Part shown: piece after piece, positions 25,260-34,391 of the stretch
Numbering within the stretch: position 1 is the stretch's first letter
Layout of the letters: each line of letters starts with the position of its first letter
Origin: Christiangramia salexigens
GTDB lineage: Bacteria; Bacteroidota; Bacteroidia; Flavobacteriales; Flavobacteriaceae
NCBI RefSeq assembly: GCF_001889005.1
Contig: NZ_CP018153.1
Coordinates: 2,710,001-2,774,000, forward strand
Direction of reading: 5' to 3'
DNA: 64,000 nucleotides
Translations under genes and position numbers: made by a program
Notes under the pieces: model-generated
What the model was told of the DNA's origin: nothing
What the model saw: only the letters and a program-made list of their open reading frames with translations
The model's database searches: none

Positions 25260-26261
25260 ATGAAGAAAATTACAAAAGCCACATACTTAAAGTGGTACGA
25301 GGATATGCTGTTCTGGCGTAAATTTGAAGACAAACTTGCGCAGGTTTATATTCAGCAGAAAGTAAGAGGATTTTTGCATTTATATAATGGTCAGGAAGCC
25401 ATTTTGGCTGGAGCACTTCATGCGATGGATCTTGAAAAAGACCGTATGATCACTGCTTATCGTAACCACGTACAGCCTATTGGAATGGGAGTAGATCCTA
25501 AAAAGGTGATGGCTGAATTGTATGGTAAAAAGACCGGAACTTCTATGGGTCTTGGAGGGTCTATGCATATTTTTGCTAAGGAACATAGATTCTACGGAGG
25601 TCATGGAATTGTAGGAGGGCAGATCCCTCTGGGTGCCGGACTTGCATTTGCCGATAAATATCACAAAAGAGATTCTGTTACACTTACCTTTATGGGAGAT
25701 GGAGCGGTAAGACAGGGTTCTGTACACGAAACCCTTAATATGGCGGTGAACTGGAATCTTCCGGTTGTTTTCTGTGTAGAGAACAACGGTTATGCAATGG
25801 GTACTTCTGTTGCAAGAACATCAAAGGATACTGAGATCTGGAAGCTTGGTAATGGATATGAAATGCCATGTGGTCCTGTAGATGCCATGGATCCTATCAA
25901 GGTTGCCGAAGCTTTTGACGAGGCAATTACGCGTGCCAGAAAAGGAAACGGACCAACTTTCCTTGAATTAAAGACTTATAGATATAGAGGTCACTCAATG
26001 AGTGATGCTCAAAAATATCGTACGAAAGAAGAAGTTGCAGATTATCAGAAACTTGATCCAATTACCAAAGTATTGGATGTGATCAAGGAGAAAAAGTATG
26101 CTTCAGATAAAGAGATCAAGGAAATTAACAAACGAGTTAAAGATAAGGTTGCGGAATGTGAAAAGTTCGCAGACGAATCAGATTTCCCTGATAAGAATGT
26201 AATGTATGACGTTGTTTACGAACAGGAGAACTATCCTTTTCTACCACATAAATTAGACTAG
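25260..26261 (+). CDS. pdhA: Pyruvate dehydrogenase E1 component, alpha subunit
   Basis: The 333-aa protein has the thiamine diphosphate motif of E1-alpha: GDGAVRQGSVHE followed 20-odd residues later by NNGYAMGTS. The loop YRYRGHSMSDAQKYRT matches the region that is phosphorylated in eukaryotic enzymes, though regulation here is unknown. With a beta subunit it decarboxylates pyruvate and transfers the acetyl group to the lipoyl arm of E2. pdhC begins 4 bases after its stop codon. No E1-beta gene is in this window; in flavobacteria it often lies elsewhere. Motif SMGLGGSMH is also typical. Confidence 0.94.
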   Translation: MKKITKATYLKWYEDMLFWRKFEDKLAQVYIQQKVRGFLHLYNGQEAILAGALHAMDLEKDRMITAYRNHVQPIGMGVDPKKVMAELYGKKTGTSMGLGGSMHIFAKEHRFYGGHGIVGGQIPLGAGLAFADKYHKRDSVTLTFMGDGAVRQGSVHETLNMAVNWNLPVVFCVENNGYAMGTSVARTSKDTEIWKLGNGYEMPCGPVDAMDPIKVAEAFDEAITRARKGNGPTFLELKTYRYRGHSMSDAQKYRTKEEVADYQKLDPITKVLDVIKEKKYASDKEIKEINKRVKDKVAECEKFADESDFPDKNVMYDVVYEQENYPFLPHKLD

Positions 26262-26265
26262 AATT

Positions 26266-27912
26266 ATGGCAGAAGTTATCAAAATGCCGCGTTTGAGCGA
26301 CACCATGGAAGAAGGTGTGGTTGCAAAGTGGCTTAAGCAAAAAGGAGATAAGATAGAAGAAGGTGATATTCTTGCTGAAATCGAGACCGATAAAGCAACA
26401 ATGGAATTTGAATCTTTCTATGAAGGTACTTTGCTGCATATTGGTGTTGAAGAAGGAGATGGAGCTCCGGTTGATGAGCTTCTTGCTATTATTGGAGAGG
26501 AAGGCGAAGATATTTCCAGTCTGATCAATGGCGGCGGAGGCGATTCTTCAGATAAGAAGGAAGAGTCTAAAGAAGATGATTCTGATGATGATTCTTCTGA
26601 TGATGATAATGGATCTGATGGAGATGCTGATGTCCCTGAAGGAGTTGAAATTATTAACATGCCGCGTTTGAGCGATACCATGGAAGAAGGTACCGTAGCA
26701 GCATGGCTTAAGCAGGAAGGTGATAAAGTAGAAGAGGGTGACATTCTTGCCGAGATCGAAACCGATAAGGCAACTATGGAATTTGAATCTTTCTACGAAG
26801 GTACTCTTCTGAAGATTGGTATTCAGGAAGGTGAAACTGCTAAAGTAGATAGCTTACTAGCGATCATTGGCCCTGAAGGTACAGATGTTTCGAAAATAAA
26901 TATTTCCGGAGGTGCTTCAAAGGCTAAAAAATCTTCTTCCAAATCTGAAGATAAGGAAGAGAGTAAGGCTTCAGAAGATAAAAAAGAGCAATCTGGTTCT
27001 CAGTCTGAATCCAAAGACGGTGGAAGAATTTTTGCATCACCTTTAGCTAAGAAAATGGCTGAAGACAGAGGTATTAACCTTTCCGATGTAAAAGGTTCAG
27101 GTGAAAACGGAAGAATCGTTAAGAAAGATATAGAGAATTTCAAAGAAGCAGATAAGCCGGCTGAAACCTCTAAAAAAGCTACTGCAGAAGATTCTACTGC
27201 CTCCGTGCAGCCTTATACTCCTGCAGGAGAAGAAAGCTTTGAGGAAAGAAAGAATTCTCAAATGCGTAAGACGATTGCAAAACGTCTTGGTGAATCTAAA
27301 TTCACAGCGCCTCACTATTATCTTACGATAGAGGTTGATATGGCTAATGCTATGGCTTCGAGAAAACATATTAATGAGATGCCAGATACCAAGGTATCCT
27401 TCAATGATATGGTGATCAAAGCTTCTGCTATGGCTCTAAGAAAACATCCCCAGGTTAATAGCCAATGGACAGGTGATACTACTAAAATCGCGAAGCATAT
27501 TCATATGGGCGTTGCGGTGGCTGTAGAAGAGGGACTTGTAGTGCCTGTACTTAAATATGCAGACCAAATGTCACTTACTCAAATTGGTGGGAATGTAAAA
27601 GATCTTGCCGGTAAGGCCAGAGATAAGAAGATCCAGCCGAGTGATATGGAAGGTAGTACGTTTACCGTATCTAATTTAGGTATGTTTGGTATTGTTGAAT
27701 TTACGAGTATTATTAATCAGCCTAACTCAGCTATCCTTTCAGTAGGGACTATCGTTGAAAAACCGGTTGTTAAGAATGGAGAGATCGTAGTTGGAAATAC
27801 TATGAAATTAACGCTTGCCTGTGATCATCGTACAGTTGATGGTGCTACGGGAGCGGCATTTTTAAAGACTCTTAAAACTTATCTGGAGAATCCGGTTACT
27901 ATGCTGGCCTAA
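26266..27912 (+). CDS. pdhC: Pyruvate dehydrogenase E2, dihydrolipoamide acetyltransferase with two lipoyl domains
   Basis: The 548-aa protein has two lipoyl domains with the motif ETDKATMEF; the lipoylated lysines are Lys43 and Lys168. An acidic Ser/Asp linker (about residues 90-125) joins them. A peripheral subunit-binding domain follows (near residue 255, ASPLAKKMAEDRG), then the catalytic acetyltransferase domain with the active-site motif DHRTVDGA near the C-terminus. The two lipoyl domains are close copies of each other, also at DNA level. It forms the core of the pyruvate dehydrogenase complex and transfers acetyl groups to CoA. It sits 4 bases behind pdhA and ends at a strong terminator. 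Confidence 0.95.
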   Translation: MAEVIKMPRLSDTMEEGVVAKWLKQKGDKIEEGDILAEIETDKATMEFESFYEGTLLHIGVEEGDGAPVDELLAIIGEEGEDISSLINGGGGDSSDKKEESKEDDSDDDSSDDDNGSDGDADVPEGVEIINMPRLSDTMEEGTVAAWLKQEGDKVEEGDILAEIETDKATMEFESFYEGTLLKIGIQEGETAKVDSLLAIIGPEGTDVSKINISGGASKAKKSSSKSEDKEESKASEDKKEQSGSQSESKDGGRIFASPLAKKMAEDRGINLSDVKGSGENGRIVKKDIENFKEADKPAETSKKATAEDSTASVQPYTPAGEESFEERKNSQMRKTIAKRLGESKFTAPHYYLTIEVDMANAMASRKHINEMPDTKVSFNDMVIKASAMALRKHPQVNSQWTGDTTKIAKHIHMGVAVAVEEGLVVPVLKYADQMSLTQIGGNVKDLAGKARDKKIQPSDMEGSTFTVSNLGMFGIVEFTSIINQPNSAILSVGTIVEKPVVKNGEIVVGNTMKLTLACDHRTVDGATGAAFLKTLKTYLENPVTMLA

Positions 27913-27934
27913 GATAAGCTTCTATAATATTTTG

Positions 27935-27962
27935 AAATCCCGCTTTATCGCGGGATTTTTTT
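27935..27962 (+). terminator. Terminator after pdhC
   Basis: A 9-bp stem AAATCCCGC/GCGGGATTT is followed by a T-run. The -7 box of the next gene begins right at its end. Confidence 0.88.
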
Positions 27963-27969
27963 ATCTTTA
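27962..27969 (+). promoter_or_regulatory. Putative -7 box of the M28 peptidase gene, 5 bases from the ATG
   Basis: TATCTTTA fits TANNTTTG in all but the last base. With only 5 bases to ATG 27975 the transcript would be leaderless or nearly so. Confidence 0.45.
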
Positions 27970-27974
27970 GCAAT

Positions 27975-28955
27975 ATGAGAAAACCTATATTTTCTATCGC
28001 CATTAACCTGCTTCTGGTTACGGCTTTTTCGTTAAACGCTTGTTCAGCTCAGTCTCCTGTTTCAAATTCCAAAACCTTAGTTCCTGAAGTTTCAGTTTCA
28101 GAGATCCAGGCTAAGCTTAATTATCTGTCTTCAGATGATTTGTTAGGGCGGGAAACCGGAACTGAAGGAATAGAGAATGCAGCGGTTTATATTGAGGATC
28201 ACTTTAAGGAAAATGGCATTAAACCTTTTTTTAAGACTTATCGTGATAGTTTTATGATTGGAGACCGTAAGGCTTATAATATTGTTGGGGTACTTAAAGG
28301 TGGTAATGAAGAGTTGAAAAATGAAGTTATTCTAATTGGAGCGCATTATGATCATATAGGCTCTGGAAAGGAAATACAGGGAGATACTATAGCTAATGGA
28401 GCCAATGATAATGCATCGGGCACAGTAGGTGTTATGGAACTGGCACGGCAGTTCAGTAAAATAAATTCCAATGGGAGAAGTATCATTTTTGCGCTTTTTT
28501 CAGGTGAAGAAATGGGATTAAAAGGTTCAAAACATCTTGCAAAAAAGATGAAATCCACGGGGGTATATATTTATGCAATGATCAACCTGGAAATGATAGG
28601 TGTGCCAATGAAAGCCAAGGACTATCAGGCATATATCACAGGATATGACATTTCAAATCTTGCCGAAAAATTTAATGAATATTCAGACGGGAATAAGATT
28701 CTTGGATTCTTACCACAGGCCGGGCAACTTAATCTTTTTAAGCGTAGCGATAATTATCCGTTTTATGAAGAGTTTAATGTGCCGGCACAAACGATCTGTA
28801 CGTTTGATTTTTCTAATTATCCTTATTATCATCATGTAGACGATGAAGCTGAATATCTGGATGCAGAACATATGGCAGATCTGATAGGAAAACTTATTCC
28901 GGGTATTTTGAAAATGACGAATACAAATGAAAAAGAGATTAAATTATTAGATTGA
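27975..28955 (+). CDS. M28 family zinc peptidase, lipoprotein
   Basis: The 326-aa protein begins with a lipoprotein signal peptide (lipobox SLNAC, Cys23). The M28 zinc-aminopeptidase motifs are all present: GAHYDHIG (first zinc histidine), NGANDNASG (bridging aspartate), SGEEMGLKGS (catalytic and zinc glutamates), NLEMIG, and YHHVDDEAE near the C-terminus (last zinc histidine). It probably removes N-terminal amino acids from peptides in the periplasm or at the outer membrane. It starts a run of same-strand genes: the SDR gene's ATG overlaps its stop codon by one base. The substrate is unknown. Confidence 0.9.
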   Translation: MRKPIFSIAINLLLVTAFSLNACSAQSPVSNSKTLVPEVSVSEIQAKLNYLSSDDLLGRETGTEGIENAAVYIEDHFKENGIKPFFKTYRDSFMIGDRKAYNIVGVLKGGNEELKNEVILIGAHYDHIGSGKEIQGDTIANGANDNASGTVGVMELARQFSKINSNGRSIIFALFSGEEMGLKGSKHLAKKMKSTGVYIYAMINLEMIGVPMKAKDYQAYITGYDISNLAEKFNEYSDGNKILGFLPQAGQLNLFKRSDNYPFYEEFNVPAQTICTFDFSNYPYYHHVDDEAEYLDAEHMADLIGKLIPGILKMTNTNEKEIKLLD

Positions 28956-29635
28956 TGAAGAATATTGTAATAACAGGTACGAGCAGAGGAATTGGATTTG
29001 AAATGGTAGATGTATTTGCAGGTATGGGGTTTAATGTGCTTGCGCTTTCCAGAAATGAAACACCTGTTTTGAAAAAGGCATTAAAGAATGTTAAGGCTCT
29101 AAGTTTTGATATTACAAATGATAAAAGTATCGAAGAAGCTGTTAGCTATGTTAATGATAACTGGGGCAAAGTCGATGTATTGATCAATAATGCAGGCGCC
29201 TTGCTCAATAAGCCCTTCAAGGAGTCTACCGCAGATGATTTTAGAGAGATCTATGAGGTTAATATTATTGGAGTAGCCGAAATTACAAGAAGATTGCTCC
29301 CTTTTATGGATACAGAAGGACATGTGCTTAATATTAGCAGTATGGGAGGAATTCAGGGAAGTATGAAATTTCCAGGTCTTGCGGCCTATAGTTCAAGTAA
29401 AGCTGCGGTTTTAACTCTTACAGAGCTTTTAGCTGAAGAATTTAAAGAAGATGGACCATCCTTTAATGCTATGGCACTCGGGGCTGTTCAGACAGAAATG
29501 CTAGAGGAAGCATTTCCCGGTTATAAAGCACCGGTTTCGGCCAGAGAAATGGCTGAGTATATTGTGAATTTCAGCTTAACCGGACAAAAATTATATAATG
29601 GAAAGATACTTCAGGTGTCCAATTCCACTCCGTAG
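28955..29635 (+). CDS. SDR family oxidoreductase
   Basis: The 226-aa protein is a short-chain dehydrogenase: N-terminal cofactor motif TGTSRGIG, the NNAG motif (INNAGAL), catalytic serine region NISSMGG and the Y-x3-K pair in YSSSKAA. I use the ATG at 28955, which shares its A with the TGA of the M28 gene; the TTG one codon earlier is less likely. The cofactor and substrate cannot be told from sequence, although the Arg in the TGTSRGIG motif leans towards NADP. The M28, SDR, SprT-like and guanylyltransferase genes are closely packed and probably co-transcribed, with no clear shared pathway. Confidence 0.9.
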   Translation: MKNIVITGTSRGIGFEMVDVFAGMGFNVLALSRNETPVLKKALKNVKALSFDITNDKSIEEAVSYVNDNWGKVDVLINNAGALLNKPFKESTADDFREIYEVNIIGVAEITRRLLPFMDTEGHVLNISSMGGIQGSMKFPGLAAYSSSKAAVLTLTELLAEEFKEDGPSFNAMALGAVQTEMLEEAFPGYKAPVSAREMAEYIVNFSLTGQKLYNGKILQVSNSTP

Positions 29636-29638
29636 TGA

Positions 29639-30238
29639 ATGAAAGAGATCTTAGTTAAATATTTACCGGCTAATGCTGTGGAGCCTGTATCTGAACTGAT
29701 AAAGATGAATTCTGTTCATTTAAAGATCGTTAATGAGCGGGTGACACGTCATGGGGATTACAGAAGGATGCCCGATGGTTCACAACAGATCACTATAAAT
29801 GCAAACCTCAATAAATATCGATTTCTGATAACAACTATTCATGAGATCGCACATTTGATTGCATTTGAGAAATATGGAAGGCTTATCAAGCCGCATGGAT
29901 CTGAATGGAAACATTGTTTCAGAAGTTTAATGTTGCCGTTCATAAGACCGGAAATCTTCCCTGGGAACTTGTTGCCGGTAATTGCCAATCATTTTCGGAA
30001 TCCAAAAGCAAGCAGTGATACCGATGCTAATTTATCTGTAGCTTTGAAATCCTATGATCCTGAAAATGATAAAAATTATATTTTCGAGATTCCCGCGGGT
30101 AGTGTATTTAAAATACACAATGGGAAAAAGTTTAAAAAAGGACCGAAAAAAATAAAGCGTTATGAGTGTCTGGAATTGGACACGGGAAGGATCTATTTAT
30201 TTCAGCCTAACGCAGAGGTTCATTTATTAAAGGTGTGA
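29639..30238 (+). CDS. SprT-like zinc metallopeptidase-domain protein
   Basis: The 199-aa protein carries HEIAHLIAFEKYG, an HExxH zinc site, followed by PHGSEWKHCF with the downstream histidine typical of the SprT-like family. Eukaryotic relatives (Spartan) cut DNA-protein crosslinks; the role of the bacterial forms is largely unknown. Unlike some family members I see no four-cysteine zinc ribbon at the C-terminus; instead the end is a basic segment (KKFKKGPKKIKRYE) followed by a predicted beta stretch that may replace the ribbon. No signal peptide, so cytoplasmic. It lies 3 bases after the SDR gene and its stop overlaps the region just before the next start. Confidence 0.85.
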   Translation: MKEILVKYLPANAVEPVSELIKMNSVHLKIVNERVTRHGDYRRMPDGSQQITINANLNKYRFLITTIHEIAHLIAFEKYGRLIKPHGSEWKHCFRSLMLPFIRPEIFPGNLLPVIANHFRNPKASSDTDANLSVALKSYDPENDKNYIFEIPAGSVFKIHNGKKFKKGPKKIKRYECLELDTGRIYLFQPNAEVHLLKV

Positions 30239-30240
30239 CT

Positions 30241-31332
30241 ATGACGGGTACTAAGAAAGATAATTATTATGCCATACTTATGGCGGGTGGAGTTGGATCG
30301 CGATTCTGGCCATCAAGTAAAAGTTCCAGGCCTAAACAATTCATCGATATACTGGGAATAGGTGAGACGCTTTTTCAAACTACATTTAAAAGACTTTCAA
30401 GTCTTATTCCTGCTGAAAATATTTATATACTAACAAATAAAAAGTATGTAGAGGTTATAAAAGAGCAAATGCCTCAAATAAAGGATGAACAGATTGTTCC
30501 TGAACCGGAAATGCGCAATACGGCTCCAAGTATACTTCTAGGTGCTCTGAAAATACATAAAGCTAATCCTAATGCTGTTTGTATCGTGGCACCAAGTGAT
30601 CATTGGATCAAGGAGGAAAATAAGTTTATAGATTCCCTTCAAATGGCTTTTGACAGTGCCGAAAAGAATGATCGTATAGTCACTCTGGGAATAGAGCCCA
30701 CGAATCCAAATACCGGATATGGGTATATTAAATACGATAAAGAGGAGAAAGGTGAAATAAAGAAGGTAGATGATTTCACAGAAAAACCTGATCTTAAAAA
30801 AGCGAAACAATTTCTTGAAGCTGGTAACTACGCATGGAATGCCGGAATTTTTATATTTAATACCCGGCATATAATTTCAAGTTTTGAAAAGCATCTTCCC
30901 GAAATGTTCAGACTTTTTGATAAAGGTGATAAATACTGGAATACGGATAAAGAATCTCAATTCTTGGAAGAGAATTATTTTAAAGCGGAAAATGTCTCTA
31001 TGGATTACGGAATCATGGAGAAATCCTCGGAGGTATATGTGATCCCGGTAGATTTTAAATGGAATGATCTTGGAACCTGGTCTTCGGTTCAATATGAGCT
31101 TCCTTCAGATGAAAATGGTAATACCGCGATAAATGCGCAATTGTTATTAGAAGATTCTGCGAATAATATTATAGCTTCAAATTCACATAAGCTCGTAGTG
31201 CTTAAAGGACTTAGTGATTACATTGTAGTTGAAGATGATGATGTGCTAATGATCGTTCCTAAATCTGATGAACAGGAAATAAAGCAACTAAGACAAAAGG
31301 CAATGGACGAATTTGGGCAAGATTTAGGTTAA
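30241..31332 (+). CDS. manC: Mannose-1-phosphate guanylyltransferase
   Basis: The 363-aa product starts at ATG 30241; a GTG two codons earlier overlaps the previous stop and is a weaker choice. The nucleotidyltransferase signature LMAGGVGSRFWPSSK is near the N-terminus with PKQFIDI after it, and APSDHWI, FTEKPD and GNYAWNAGIF are the usual GDP-mannose pyrophosphorylase motifs. It makes GDP-mannose from mannose-1-phosphate and GTP for surface polysaccharides. The short form lacks the phosphomannose isomerase domain found in some bifunctional enzymes. It is the fourth gene of the tight M28-SDR-SprT run, and the DUF389 gene follows 3 bases after. Confidence 0.93.
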   Translation: MTGTKKDNYYAILMAGGVGSRFWPSSKSSRPKQFIDILGIGETLFQTTFKRLSSLIPAENIYILTNKKYVEVIKEQMPQIKDEQIVPEPEMRNTAPSILLGALKIHKANPNAVCIVAPSDHWIKEENKFIDSLQMAFDSAEKNDRIVTLGIEPTNPNTGYGYIKYDKEEKGEIKKVDDFTEKPDLKKAKQFLEAGNYAWNAGIFIFNTRHIISSFEKHLPEMFRLFDKGDKYWNTDKESQFLEENYFKAENVSMDYGIMEKSSEVYVIPVDFKWNDLGTWSSVQYELPSDENGNTAINAQLLLEDSANNIIASNSHKLVVLKGLSDYIVVEDDDVLMIVPKSDEQEIKQLRQKAMDEFGQDLG

Positions 31333-31335
31333 ATA

Positions 31336-32769
31336 ATGACAGAGACTAAAAATTCAGGAAAGCCTGAAAAGAACACCAAAGATTCGGAACTGGCAGAAAA
31401 TGCCAAGCAAATTCGGCAAAATGCAAAGAGCTTTTTCGGAGCCTTGCTGGATATAAGGGATGATACCGACAGAGATTCTACAGTAGAAGCGGTTAAGAAA
31501 GATATATCCTTTAAGGGCCATAATGCCTGGATTCTTATTTTCTCAATTTTCGTTGCTTCCATTGGATTGAATGTGGGTAGTACTGCCGTAGTAATTGGTG
31601 CGATGCTTATTTCTCCATTAATGGGACCAATTGTTGGCGTTGGTATGGCTGTAGCCACAAACGATGTGGATACTCTTAGGCGATCTTTTGTCAATTTAGG
31701 GATAATGGTAGGCTTAAGTGTTCTTACTGCTTCTATTTACTTCTTTATTTCGCCTGTTAAGGAAGAGAACCCTGAATTAATTGCAAGAACTTACCCAACA
31801 ATTCTGGATGTGCTTGTAGCGATCTTTGGTGGGCTGGCACTTATTGTGGCTAAAACAAAAAAAGGCACAATAGCGAGTGTGATATTAGGTGTTGCGATTG
31901 CTACAGCTCTTATGCCTCCGCTGTGTACGGTAGGGTATGGTCTGGCTAATGGAAAATGGGAATTTGCTATAGGTGCTCTTTATTTGTTCTCCATAAATGC
32001 AGTGTTTATTGCACTTTCTACCTTTGTAGTGGTGAAATTATTAGGGTTTCCACTGGTTCGTTATGCCAATAGCAGAAGACGTAAAAGAATTGCACAGATC
32101 GCTTCCACGATTGCAATTATAGTTATGATCCCAAGTGTAATTTTATTTGTGAATTTACTGAAACAGCAGGTTTTTGAAAGTAAAGCGAAGGACTTTTTAA
32201 AAGAGACTGTACAGTATTCTGGAACAGAAACCATAAAGTATAATAATAACTTCCAGGATAGAAGAATAGATGTTTATCTAATTGGAAATACGGTTCCGCA
32301 GGGAGCGATAGATACCTGGAGGGAAAGAATGAAAGAGATCGAAGCTTTAAAAGAAACAGAATTGATCGTTCATCAGGGTTCAAATCAAGCTCAGGATATG
32401 AATAAGCTATCCACAGAGCTTCGAAGCGGTATATTGGAGGATCTTTATGTAAAAAACCAGGAAGTGCTTGAGGATAGAGATAAACGAATTAAACTTCTGG
32501 AAAGTGAATTGAGCAAATATCGTGGTGATGCCTTTAGTTTTGTTGATCTGAGCAAGGAGGCAAAGATCAATTATGAGAACATTGCAGAGATAGGATATTC
32601 GAACCTTATAACAACCAATTTTGATAAAACAGATACGATTCCCACGTTTACGGTAAGCTGGAAAACCGGTCTAAGTAATAATCAACTAAAGCAGCAGCAG
32701 GAGAAATTTGAAGAATGGATGAAGTTAAGATTGAAACTGGATACCCTCGCCGTTAAAAACGTTAGATAA
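31336..32769 (+). CDS. DUF389 (TIGR00341-like) membrane protein
   Basis: The 477-aa protein has a cytoplasmic N-terminus of about 65 residues, then a multi-pass membrane region (about residues 65-280) containing the family motif GAMLISPLMGPIVGVGMA. A C-terminal soluble domain of about 190 residues follows, with a predicted coiled-coil-like stretch rich in Leu, Glu and Lys (LEDRDKRIKLLESELSKYR-type pattern). Function of the family is not known; some relatives are linked to TIGR00271-type hydrophobic proteins. It starts 3 bases after manC, so it may ride in the same transcript. Its stop codon directly abuts that of the convergent ABC gene. Confidence 0.85.
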   Translation: MTETKNSGKPEKNTKDSELAENAKQIRQNAKSFFGALLDIRDDTDRDSTVEAVKKDISFKGHNAWILIFSIFVASIGLNVGSTAVVIGAMLISPLMGPIVGVGMAVATNDVDTLRRSFVNLGIMVGLSVLTASIYFFISPVKEENPELIARTYPTILDVLVAIFGGLALIVAKTKKGTIASVILGVAIATALMPPLCTVGYGLANGKWEFAIGALYLFSINAVFIALSTFVVVKLLGFPLVRYANSRRRKRIAQIASTIAIIVMIPSVILFVNLLKQQVFESKAKDFLKETVQYSGTETIKYNNNFQDRRIDVYLIGNTVPQGAIDTWRERMKEIEALKETELIVHQGSNQAQDMNKLSTELRSGILEDLYVKNQEVLEDRDKRIKLLESELSKYRGDAFSFVDLSKEAKINYENIAEIGYSNLITTNFDKTDTIPTFTVSWKTGLSNNQLKQQQEKFEEWMKLRLKLDTLAVKNVR

Positions 32770-33534
32770 TTACAGACCTTTTAATTGGGCTTCGCGTACC
32801 TTTTGAAATAGATTAGAAGAATACACGAAGTTGGTAACCGCCTCATCTTCGGTTTGAAAAATCTCTTTTTTGGTCCCCTTCCAGGCAAGGACTCCGTCCT
32901 TAAGAAATGCGATGCGCTCACCAATTTCCAATACAGAATTCATGTCGTGAGTAATTATCACTGTGGTGATATCGTTCTCATGAGTTAGATCCTGAATGAG
33001 GTTATCTATCACAGTAGCAGTTTTTGGATCCAAACCTGAGTTTGGTTCATCGCAAAAAAGATATTTCGGTTTGTTAACGATTGCTCTTGCAATGGCTACA
33101 CGTTTTTGCATTCCACCACTGATCTCTGATGGCATCTTGTTTTCGTTACCTTCCAGATTCACTCTTTTAAGTACTTCATGAACTCTGTTGAGCATTTCGC
33201 TTCTTTTCTGACGGGTAAACATCTTAAGCGGGAACATTACGTTTTCCTCCACTGTCATGGAGTCGAACAAGGCTCCACCTTGAAACAGCATTCCAATTTC
33301 CTTTCTAAGCTCTCGCTGTTCAACATCAGAGAATGTTGAAAAAGGTTTTCCGTCATATTCTATCGTGCCCTGATCTGGTTTAAACAGACCAAGCATACAT
33401 TTTAGAAATACACTTTTCCCTGAGCCAGATTCACCGATTATTAAATTGGTTTTACCTCTCTCAAATACGTATTCTATTCCGTTTAATACTTTCTGATCGT
33501 TGAATGCCTTATGTAGGTTCTTTACTTCTATCAT
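32770..33534 (-). CDS. ABC transporter ATP-binding protein, MlaF type
   Basis: The 254-aa protein is a single ABC ATPase: Walker A GESGSGKS, Q-loop LFQGGALFDS, signature SGGMQKRVAIARA, Walker B YLFCDEPNSGLD and a switch histidine in IITHDMNSV. The GGALFDSMTV and PNSGLD segments match MlaF, the ATPase of phospholipid transport between inner and outer membrane. It lies 3 bases downstream of the permease gene and they are surely one operon. No MlaD-type MCE protein gene is in the window, so the complex must be completed from elsewhere or differ. Sure of the family, less of the cargo. Confidence 0.9.
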   Translation of the reverse strand: MIEVKNLHKAFNDQKVLNGIEYVFERGKTNLIIGESGSGKSVFLKCMLGLFKPDQGTIEYDGKPFSTFSDVEQRELRKEIGMLFQGGALFDSMTVEENVMFPLKMFTRQKRSEMLNRVHEVLKRVNLEGNENKMPSEISGGMQKRVAIARAIVNKPKYLFCDEPNSGLDPKTATVIDNLIQDLTHENDITTVIITHDMNSVLEIGERIAFLKDGVLAWKGTKKEIFQTEDEAVTNFVYSSNLFQKVREAQLKGL

Positions 33535-33537
33535 GGT

Positions 33538-34275
33538 CTAACTTAATAAGAGTTGAGTGACTACATAGTTGGTCACAATTAGAACTACACTGGTCCAGAC
33601 GAAAGAGGTCGTGGAGGCTTCTCCAACTTCAAGAGCGCCACCTTTCATATAATAGCCGTGATAAGCTGGTACTGTTGCAAGAATGAAGGCGAACATAAAT
33701 GTCTTTATAAACGCATAAGTGAGGTGAAACGGAATGAATTCATCCTGTAAACCTGTAATAAATTGATCTGAAGTTACAAATCCACCAAAAACAGCTGCAA
33801 AGTAAGCTCCTGTGATTCCCAGGAACATTGAAATCGCTATCACGAATGGATAGGTAAGCATCGCAACGATCTTAGGGAATATCAGGTAGTTCTGTGAATT
33901 AATTCCCATTACTTCCAGTGCATCGATCTGTTCTGTCACCCTCATTGAACCAATACTCGATGTAATAAAAGAGCCAACTTTTCCTGCCATAATAATGGAA
34001 ATAAAAGTTGGAGCGAATTCGAGTATAACCGATTGTCTTGCGGCGTAAGCCACCAGAGATTTTGGAATTAATGGGTTATTTAAATTAAGGGCTGTTTGAA
34101 TTGCTACTACAGCACCGATAAAGAAGGATAAGAAAGCGACTATGCCAAGGGAACCCATTATGAGTTCGTTGATTTCTTTTAAGATCAGATTACGTAGAAC
34201 AGATCCTTTGGTCATTCGCCCAAAAACTCCCTTAAGCATTAAAAAATATTCCCCAATGGAGTGCAGGTAGGTCAT
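33538..34275 (-). CDS. MlaE-family ABC transporter permease
   Basis: The 245-aa protein has the MlaE layout: an N-terminal amphipathic region, then about five hydrophobic segments, with the motifs GSFITSSIGSMRVTEQIDALEVMGIN in the cytoplasmic coupling region and ALEVGEASTTSFVWT near the end. Two copies would form the channel with two MlaF subunits and an MCE-domain protein. It is the first gene of the two-gene operon. Upstream, the divergent PafA-like phosphatase shares the roughly 115-bp promoter region. Phospholipid transport for outer-membrane asymmetry is the expected role. Confidence 0.9.
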   Translation of the reverse strand: MTYLHSIGEYFLMLKGVFGRMTKGSVLRNLILKEINELIMGSLGIVAFLSFFIGAVVAIQTALNLNNPLIPKSLVAYAARQSVILEFAPTFISIIMAGKVGSFITSSIGSMRVTEQIDALEVMGINSQNYLIFPKIVAMLTYPFVIAISMFLGITGAYFAAVFGGFVTSDQFITGLQDEFIPFHLTYAFIKTFMFAFILATVPAYHGYYMKGGALEVGEASTTSFVWTSVVLIVTNYVVTQLLLS

Positions 34276-34359
34276 TAATTCAATTTTGAAAAGCTAAAAT
34301 ACTAAATTTTCAATCGAAAGTATTTAAGGCTTAATTAAACTTTAGCGTTTTAAGTTTAG

Positions 34360-34367
34360 TATTTTTG
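34360..34367 (+). promoter_or_regulatory. Putative -7 box of the PafA-like phosphatase gene
   Basis: TATTTTTG matches TANNTTTG and lies 24 bases before ATG 34392. Confidence 0.55.
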
Positions 34368-34391
34368 AGACCTCCAAAAATAAATAATTTG

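Noticed and set aside
28952..28954. TTG start of the SDR gene
   Set aside because: The ATG directly after it overlaps the stop codon of the previous gene and is the stronger start.
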